A stretch of 64,000 bases of DNA from Calamus simplicifolius. Lineage: Eukaryota; Streptophyta; Magnoliopsida; Arecales; Arecaceae. The notes beneath the pieces were generated by a model that was not told the DNA's origin, ran no database searches, and saw only the letters and a program-made list of their open reading frames with translations. A program made the translations under genes and the position numbers. The stretch lies in assembly GCA_900491605.1 (NCBI GenBank), contig UESW01003829.1:1167157-1231156 (forward strand), in the 5' to 3' direction. Positions 57,183 through 64,000 of the stretch are shown here, piece after piece (positions within the stretch are counted from its first letter, which is position 1; every line of letters begins with the position of its first letter).

Positions 57183-57420
57183 TGACACCGATCTTCACCC
57201 CTCGCCGCTGTCGATCCCCCCCTTACTGGAGCCCTCAGGGCTGCAACACCGATTTCCACCCCCTGCCACCGTCAATCCCCCCCTTACTGGAGCCCCTTGG
57301 GCTGCAACACCAATCTCCACCCCCTGGCCGCCATCAGCCCCCGTGCTTGATCCCCTCCTACTGAAGCCCCTCGGGTTGCATCGCGCCCGATCTCCCCCTC
57401 TCAACCCCCTCCTTGCTGGA
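57183..57420. repeat. About 60-bp C-rich tandem repeat
   Basis: Three to four degenerate units carrying 'caccgatcttcacccc', 'tcccccccttactggagccc' and 'gggctgcaaca'. It starts exactly where ACO intron 1 homology ends. Confidence 0.85.
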
Positions 57421-58588
57421 GACGCCCCTGGCCGCGTTTCTCGTCGACGTCTCCTTCTGTCTCCGCTAGTAAATCGGGTACATTCTTTCCTCTTCATCAA
57501 TGTTCGATTCTTTGATTTTTTTTTTTTTTGTAACCGTAGGCTGTGGTTGATCTAGTTTGTTGAATCGAAAAGCGAGATCTGAGATGATGACCAAGATAAC
57601 AGACATCCAACAGGAACAGTGAGAGAAGCACGTTCATTATGAATAGATTGTTGCAGTTCACTCTGCTCCACCTCCATCTTCACATGACCCTCCCTCCAAC
57701 TGATCGGCATTAATATTTCAAAATTTCTTTATATTTTATGTGTATTGTATTTATGTGTAACTGTTTGGTACTTATGTGCTACTATTTTGTATCATAAATA
57801 TTTGTATTATATATATATTTTTATTTTTAATGTAAGGTTCGACCATTTCCCTCTTGCAAAAGCTCCAAAATTCACCTTATAAAGATCTGGCTTTAGAACA
57901 AAGTAAGAATACTATGTGCCATGTAAATTGATGTGACGAAAGAAGACTTAGCGTAGGAGAATCTTGATTTGGATAAACAGACTAGTCATCATGTTGAGTT
58001 TGATCAATTTTCCAGCAAAGCTATAACAGAATGTACAGAGGTCGCCATATGATAACTCCATCATAGGTAAGTGCCAAAGCTCCGGCTGTGGTCAGATTTG
58101 GCCCCGTCATGCTGGAAAAGGTCTTGAATATTTTAGCACTTCAATGACGTTACGAAAAGCACTTCCTTTCTGCTGCTTCTCTCCTAAACGTTACTTGGAG
58201 GTAGTCCAGATAGGTGCTGAAATGAAGAGCATATACATAACTACCAACTTAAAAGACAACTGTTATATCCATGTCTCTACTCTTACCTTAACAGTTGCCA
58301 CCAATCATAGCACTCGGTGGCCCAGCATGCACCCTGAATGCAGTATAGGTCTATACTCCAAGCATCAAAATAATTATTTCACATACAGATGTTCATTGAG
58401 GAGGTCATATTCCGTTAGAAAGTAATACAGATGATCTTGGGCAGTTAAAGCCTCTAATCTTCCTCATTAAGCAATGATATCACCCAAATTACAAGGGAGT
58501 TTAAGTGACACAACCAAAAAAAAAAAAAAATTATAAAGAAGTAAACTTTAATGTTGAGGAGCTCAATTTCCAAATCTTGACATTCCAT
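57421..58588. other. Intergenic sequence of unknown origin
   Basis: About 57440-57840 includes a T14 run at 57518-57531 and looks like leftover repeat or UTR-like sequence; I recognise no family. The rest to the transporter poly(A) site is ordinary AT-rich sequence. Confidence 0.45.
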
Positions 58589-58594
58589 TTTATT
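58589..58594 (-). terminator. Poly(A) signal of the transporter gene
   Basis: AATAAA on the minus strand, about 118 bp past the stop codon, in a suitable T-rich context. Confidence 0.55.
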
Positions 58595-58711
58595 TACTCA
58601 TTACAATGCTTCGAAACACAATGACACCAAATGAATCTAAAAAGCTGTAAAGAAATTAATGGTCTGGATAACATACCAGATGTATTTAAATTGAAGTCCA
58701 CAGCCAAAACT

Positions 58712-60103
58712 TTAGCAATGGACATCTGAACAGAAAAATGTCCATAGAAATGCTTTGTTACTCAAAATTCTTTCCCCCGTTGCATATATTAAAAAAATAA
58801 CAGAACTGAATATGCAGAGGTATCCTGGAATAAAGAATACAGAATTCCAACTCTCAGAGCTTGAAAGATCCATATTGGCAGCTTTTGCAGCCTCCAGAAA
58901 GGTTCCTGTGAGCCCCACACCAACAATACCAGCCAATGTGCCTGCCGTATTAGAAACTCCCATCACAATACCAGCATATCTTGGAGCCACATCCAGGTGA
59001 TTTACAGCAAATCCTGCCCTTCCAAGTGCCAAAAAGCCAAGCGAAACTGAAGAACAGAACACAGTGCCTGTATAAGTTCTGAAAAAGGGGAGGGCCATCA
59101 AAGCAAAGGCAGCTATGATGAACCCAATGGTATTCAAAAGTTTACGAGTATTTGTCACTGATAAGATCCTTCTTGTAATCAAGTGATCTGCAGCTACACC
59201 ACCTATATTAGAAAATATAAACATGTTCAAGTAAGGGAGCATCTTGGAAGATCCCATCTCATGAAGACTCAGCTGAAGGCCTAGTTCAAAATATGTTGGC
59301 AACCAATTCATAAGCACATATAATGCATAATGAAAAGTGAAGTTGTTCACCACAATTGCCCAAACTGGCAAACTGAAGATTATATTTTTCCATGGGATCT
59401 TAGTGGCATTAAGAGAGTTCCCACCATTTTGCACTCCAATCTTATCTTTCGGCACTGCCATAGGCAACAAAGAGTCCCCAAAACCAGCAGCCATTGCTTT
59501 ACGATGATCAGAACGAGGTGGATCACTAGCATATTTAAACCAAAGGATGGACCATAAGGCACCCAATGCTGCTTCAACCAAAAAAACCGACTGAGGACCC
59601 TTGTACTTCACCAAGCTTGGCAGTAGAAGCATGCCACTAGCTGCACCTAGGTACATCCCTGAAGTCGTAAGTGAAACAGAGCGGGATCGCTCGTGTGGAG
59701 GGACCCATTGCGCTAGCACTGTATGAATGGAGGGAAATATAAATCCCTGTGCCACCCCAACAAGCAAGCGGGCAAGCACTAATATACTAACTTTGCTAGG
59801 GTCCAGTGGAACCAAGGCACATGTTGAAGACCACAGTACAAATGACATAAGTAGAACACGTCTTCCTCCTATTCTCTGCGCTACCCATCCACCAGGCACT
59901 TGAGAGACAACATAACCATAGTAGAATGTCGAAAGTATCAGGCCCTTGCTTGATTGATCCACACCAATGGCATCCGCAGCCACAGTGTAAGCAATTGAGA
60001 AGCCCATACGCTCAATATAGCACACATTTGTACTGATGAAGGTCAGCAGAACAATAATGTAACGCTTTGGAAAACTCCTACTCATCATATTTAACTGTTT
60101 CAT
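58712..60103 (-). CDS. PHT4;6: Probable anion transporter, PHT4;6/ANTR5-like (MFS)
   Basis: An intact 463-residue membrane protein of the major facilitator superfamily (SLC17-like anion transporters). The start MKQLNMMSRSFPKRYIIVLL fits the family, which opens near 'PPKRYVIVLLTFIS'. Residue 71 onward GGWVAQRIGGRRVLL is the MFS loop 2-3 signature; residues about 112-148 RLLVGVAQGFIFPSIHTVLA and WVPPHERSRSVSLTT are strongly conserved in PHT4 proteins. The second half has VNNFTFHYALYVLMNWLPTY and DVAPRYAGIVMGVSNTAGT. About 10-12 hydrophobic spans are visible. It lacks the long plastid transit peptide of most PHT4 members, fitting PHT4;6, which in Arabidopsis is a Golgi phosphate exporter. The C-terminus is about 16 residues longer than I recall for Arabidopsis, past GERIL. 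The coding region has no intron. Confidence 0.9.
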   Translation of the reverse strand: MKQLNMMSRSFPKRYIIVLLTFISTNVCYIERMGFSIAYTVAADAIGVDQSSKGLILSTFYYGYVVSQVPGGWVAQRIGGRRVLLMSFVLWSSTCALVPLDPSKVSILVLARLLVGVAQGFIFPSIHTVLAQWVPPHERSRSVSLTTSGMYLGAASGMLLLPSLVKYKGPQSVFLVEAALGALWSILWFKYASDPPRSDHRKAMAAGFGDSLLPMAVPKDKIGVQNGGNSLNATKIPWKNIIFSLPVWAIVVNNFTFHYALYVLMNWLPTYFELGLQLSLHEMGSSKMLPYLNMFIFSNIGGVAADHLITRRILSVTNTRKLLNTIGFIIAAFALMALPFFRTYTGTVFCSSVSLGFLALGRAGFAVNHLDVAPRYAGIVMGVSNTAGTLAGIVGVGLTGTFLEAAKAANMDLSSSESWNSVFFIPGYLCIFSSVIFLIYATGERILSNKAFLWTFFCSDVHC

Positions 60104-60677
60104 ATATGAATAATCAGTGTCACTGTCCCTTCATGTCACCCTTCCCAGCATCCCATTCTTCTTTTACAGGAAAACCCTAAGCCATTCTCTCTGTCCTTCT
60201 GGTTCTTAGAATAAAATGATCTGCTTGTACAATTTTTTTTTATCCAGATATATCAGATAATAATTGAGAATCTGAAATCATGACCAGAAGGATATACCTG
60301 AAGATAATTAATGCAATATCAGAAAAATAGTCACAAGGTGACCTCAAGCTGCTAAAAATTTTATCACAATGCTTTATAAAATAAGCCAAAAATCAAAGAA
60401 AGAGCCTGTAGTCACCACTTGCATGTGAATGTGATCTAATCACAAAGTTGACATTCTAAATGAAAAGAAACATATCTTTTGTACCTTTCAAGCCTTCTTC
60501 TTCCTCTAGCATGTCGACACTCATATAAATATAAAACCATGCAATATTTGCATAATACATAACATTTTTACATGGAGATTTTGCCTGATTACCCAAGAAT
60601 CCAAACCCTAATCACTGAATAAGATGAGAGGTTTTTAAAACAGTGATATGTGTATCATGACTGTAATATCTCTATGC

Positions 60678-60834
60678 ATGAATAGTCTCACATCGGATGA
60701 GAAGAGAATGGTTTAAAGAATTATAACTCAGTTCACCTGTTATAAATTAACTTGCACTCGAATTTTTAAGACTACATGGATCCGGCCTACTAACATGTTA
60801 ATTAGACCAGCAGGTAAGCTTTGGACATTATAAT
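60678..60834 (+). mobile_element. Single LTR related to the TRIM cluster
   Basis: Shares 'ttataactca.ttcac.tgtt', 'cactcgaatttttaagac' and 'ttaattagaccagcaggtaagct' with the repeats at 20848-20998 and 20611-20766, in the same order. It is a solo copy in the transporter leader region. Confidence 0.6.
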
Positions 60835-61177
60835 GATAATCATAGAACTGTTTGATTGGACACCAGCTTTTTGTCTAAAAATTGGACTGCATTCTAGTCA
60901 TCAATTTTGTCATTTTCATAAAGACAGTCTCTACATGCATATAAAGTTTCTTCGGCACACTACTAGCTCTTTAAGCATATTATTAACATGAGTTCCCCCT
61001 CAATAAACTTAATGATATACATAAGACAACCATGTCAAATAGGATCTCAAAAGTGCAGATATGCTAACTATAATGAGACTGCACTAAAAATAAGCAAAAG
61101 ATGGGACAATCCTAAAGAAATGATGCTCATTCAATATCGGCTTCGATGTAAACATCGCAAGTATCTGACCATTCAGA

Positions 61178-61330
61178 ATACGACGACAACAACAACAACA
61201 ATAAAGCCTTGATTCCAAACTAGTTAAGACCGGCTACATGAATCCTTTTTCTTCATTCAACGTTGTCTATTCGATTCATGTTCATAGGATCACAAGTATC
61301 TAACCATTAATGATACTTCATGCGAGGATG
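61178..61330 (-). mobile_element. SINE/RTE-like 3' end remnant
   Basis: Read on the minus strand it includes 'catgtagccggtcttaacta', then 'caaggctttattgttgttg' with a short TTG repeat tail. This tail and core resemble the 3' end of Au-type SINEs and their LINE partners in plants. Confidence 0.55.
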
Positions 61331-61617
61331 CTCGTTATAACCTTTAAATAACTCAATTTCTATTTTAATCTTCTTTTTCTTTTTGTATGAGGAACAAAAT
61401 TATTTAGGTTATTAATAGTGGTTTTTGTGGGTCTAGATCTCCTAAACTTATAAAATTACATTTTTTTTCTTCGAACCGAGACTGCTTTTTGAGGCTGAGG
61501 CTCCTTGCAACCATTTGGATTGTGGAATAAAGCCATACAATTAACTTAACATATAGAATGAGACTAAGAAGTTTTTTTAATTCAAAGCAGATTATTATTT
61601 TTTTAATCTATTTGAAA

Positions 61618-61623
<6 letters not shown>

Positions 61624-61653
<30 letters not shown>
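61624..61653. repeat. (CT)n microsatellite
   Basis: A pure CT run of about 30 bp within the putative transporter leader intron. Confidence 0.95.
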
Positions 61654-61655
<2 letters not shown>

Positions 61656-62888
61656 TTTGCTATTAACTAGTGGTTCTCCTTTTTTTTCATTTTAACCATC
61701 GAAAAAAATTAAGGTGTAAAATTGAGCAACTATCACTTCTCTATCAGTTTATCCTCCATCATTTTTATAAAGGTTTGGCAACAAGATGATATGCCTCACA
61801 AGTGATTCCTAATGCAAGTTCCAACGACATTTTCGAAATTCATAAGATGGCTATAGGGCAGTAGTGTACGAGAAGGTCCTTTATAGGATCTAACTGGCCA
61901 AGGGGGTGATCCAAACATGAAATCCATAAATATAAGAGAGTCCATATGTGATAAGCTTGGTGCTTTAGAGCTATCCAGGTCCTCAATGAAGATTGGAATC
62001 AGTAATAGAAGTGTCAATAATTGACAAACTTATCTTTTCTGTTTTATGGTGAATCACACATCACTTTTTTTTCCCCAAATTTCCTCCCGTTGCTTCAGCT
62101 ACGGTTTCATATTTCTGATTTTCTTTCAAGCCTTGTTACAAATTCCAAGCTATGCACCCAATTGCTCCTACCATGATTAAATTCCTAGTGCAAAGTGGGT
62201 TATAAAGTAGGGGCTTAATTTTACATGTCCAGCGATTATCCCACCAACTCAATCAGCAGGACAGCCTTCCAATAGCAAAGTTTACCAGATAAAAAAAGAA
62301 CTCCTGAAAGTCTCTCATAACATAATTATTCATAACCAGATACCAATGCCATTTGAAATATGGCTCTTTTATTTCAATTTAATCTCTCTTCTCATCTCTA
62401 ATAACTCCTATTTGAGACCATTCACTTTTTTTCAAATCCATCTCTGATCCAATTTAATGTTTTAATATACCCTTTTTCATCTTGATCTACCTAGACACAT
62501 AAAAGAGGCCTCTTACTTGGGCTAAATCATCTTTTACAGCCATTCCTTACTTTCATTTTTCCTTTTCTCTTCTTTGGAGGTAATTTGTTCTTTTAAGTTC
62601 CAAACCTGGTTCTTGTTGCCCCAAATCCATTTGATTCAACCCATATACAACCAAATCTATTCTCAAAACATTAACAAAGTCTTTGTGAACCTACGTAAAT
62701 CTGACATTAACTCACCATTCCCATAACTAGCTCCTTGGGTTTTGGCTTCTCTTCTAGTTTCAAGGTTAATCCATCGGGTTCCACTACTTAGATCTACGAC
62801 CTCGATTTCTTAAATGGTACAAAAAAGGAATATCAATCTAACTTCACGCATTAAATAAATAAAACTAGCAAGAAGAAAGATTCGCTGA

Positions 62889-63160
62889 CCTCAACCTCGA
62901 CGACGGTTCCGGTTTGCCACACGATGTCCCCCGTAACAATCCCACAATCAAATGAAGAAGAAGACGGCGACGAATAACTGTGAGAGAATGACTGAAACCC
63001 TAGAAATATAACCAGCTCAAGAATGAGAACGGTACAGTAAAACCCTAGAAGTTCCAGGGCAGGAGATCGACGAATAGTTAAAGATTTGACCTCCAAACTC
63101 TGTATAAGATGGGATTCAGAGTGAAGGGTTTGGAGGTCATGGCCGAGGGGATTAGGAAAT
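62889..63160 (-). other. Candidate 5' UTR exon of the transporter gene
   Basis: GC content rises here, with TTCTTCTTC and 'ctagggttt' strings usual in plant leaders. On the minus strand a plausible donor GAG|GTCAGC lies near 62888-62893. A small open frame (81 residues from 63096) is probably chance. Expressed as a leader exon this would place the promoter near 63170-63300. The link to the coding region is inferred. Confidence 0.4.
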
Positions 63161-63300
63161 GAAACGAGATTGGACTTTGGATAGCCAGAGACGAATCAAA
63201 AAAGTGACGCGATTAGCATACGGTAGGGGTTGCGAGTCGCCCACATTCCACCTGCTCTCCGTTTGGCTTCTGATCGTTGAACGGGTGGATCAGCGCCACA

Positions 63301-64000
63301 TGTTTTAATAAATTACTTTCCGGCCGGTAACCTCATTTTTATCCGATCTAATTGGGATCCATATCGTATGTCGCTCATTAATTTTATATTAGATGGGATT
63401 TATTAAAATAATTACTATTCAAAAAAATGATAGCATAAATGAAAGACAAATGTTTTTTTTTTTGCATTCTTATAAAGATGATTATGGAAATGGTATTTGT
63501 TAGTTAATAACTTAATTAATCATGGCTTCCAGTGCAAGCAAGGAACCATAGAAAAAGTTCAAAAGTATAATTATCAACAACGATTTGGTTGAGAGAACCG
63601 ATCAATCATTCGATGATCCAATCAATGGGTTAATATTCTAACCGTATAAATAATTAAAATATAAAAATTAAATATATGATTCATAATAATAAATTAAAAT
63701 AATATTTATGTAAAATTTAACTAATTTTGTAATTTTAAAATTTAAATCCTTCAAAGTAACTTATTTAAACTGCAATAAAGTGCAATATTCATGTTAATAT
63801 TTAAAATTAATCTTATTTTTAAAAAACAAGAAAGATGAGAAATAGCTAATATAATTAAAGACATTGTTATCTTGTTGGATTGATCCGTTTGATTGATGAA
63901 CTAAACATCTAATTCTTTAATTGAATCAAAACTAAATGAATGATATAGTATTTATATTGACGGATCACTCGAAAGGAGCTAGCAAGGTAAGGCTAGTTTT
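63301..64000. other. AT-rich intergenic sequence
   Basis: Very AT-rich with no recognisable gene, RNA or terminal repeat. Confidence 0.6.

Larger units (their letters stand above)
60104..62888 (-). other. Probable 5' UTR intron and leader of the transporter gene
   Basis: No coding exon is seen between the transporter start and a candidate leader exon near 62889-63160 on the minus strand. An acceptor may lie in about 60120-60240, but I cannot choose the AG. The stretch holds a TRIM-like LTR (60678-60834), a SINE/RTE-like remnant (about 61178-61330) and a CT microsatellite. Confidence 0.4.

Noticed and set aside
58144..58425. 93-residue plus-strand frame downstream of the transporter
   Set aside because: No homology recognised, ordinary AT-rich DNA, and no splice or promoter context.
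62851..63096. 81-residue minus-strand frame as a small protein gene
   Set aside because: Composition and splice-like end fit a leader exon better. No homology is recognised and the start lacks support.

Overview
This is nuclear DNA from a flowering plant, most likely a monocot and possibly a palm. The evidence is a spliced ACC oxidase gene, a PHT4-type anion transporter, and nested plant transposons (Tat-type Gypsy, SIRE-type Copia, PIF/Harbinger, hAT, LINE, MITE, TRIM). The palm assignment is an inference from overall style, not a measurement. Small indels break many otherwise good coding stretches, so part of the decay may be assembly error.

Only two host genes look real. At 3764-5307 (+) is a three-exon 1-aminocyclopropane-1-carboxylate oxidase (ACO) gene, the last step of ethylene synthesis, with all catalytic residues but an apparent 1-bp frameshift at the exon 2/3 junction. 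At 58712-60103 (-) is an intronless coding region for a PHT4;6/ANTR5-like MFS anion transporter, probably with a distant 5' UTR exon near 62890-63160.

The ACO promoter and exon 1 are duplicated in tandem. Copy 1 is 1-3935. Copy 2 starts near 21056 and survives as four pieces (21056-21780, 41116-41529, 49641-50318, 57011-57180). It was opened by three insertions: Gypsy element A (21781-41115, itself carrying a Copia at 26750-35199), a PIF/Harbinger transposon (41530-49640, itself carrying a hAT at 45354-48504), and Gypsy-like element C (50319-57010, minus strand). Copy 2 ends as an orphan exon 1 (57046-57147). Copy 1 is interrupted by a Tourist-like MITE that holds a solo LTR (1623-3241).

Between the two copies lie a GC-rich, CACTA-like segment (about 6440-7498), an L1-type LINE fragment (7499-9129 and 17890-18136, minus) split by Gypsy element B (9130-17889), an AT-rich stretch, and a cluster of TRIM-like short LTRs (19954-20998).

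The solo LTR and elements A, B and C belong to one group. They share LTR ends (TGATAYG..., ...CATCA or variants) and a conserved 3' LTR core, but each LTR carries a different GC-rich tandem array. A, B and C also carry a different array between pol (or its position) and the 3' LTR. A and B each carry, antisense to pol, a three-exon gene with two short introns at matching positions; it encodes a Transposase_28-like domain, a linker and a coiled coil. This antisense gene and the array-swapping LTRs are the most unusual biology here. The strangest structural feature is a degraded copy of Gypsy A flanking sequence lying just inside the Copia 5' LTR, where the PBS, gag and protease should be.
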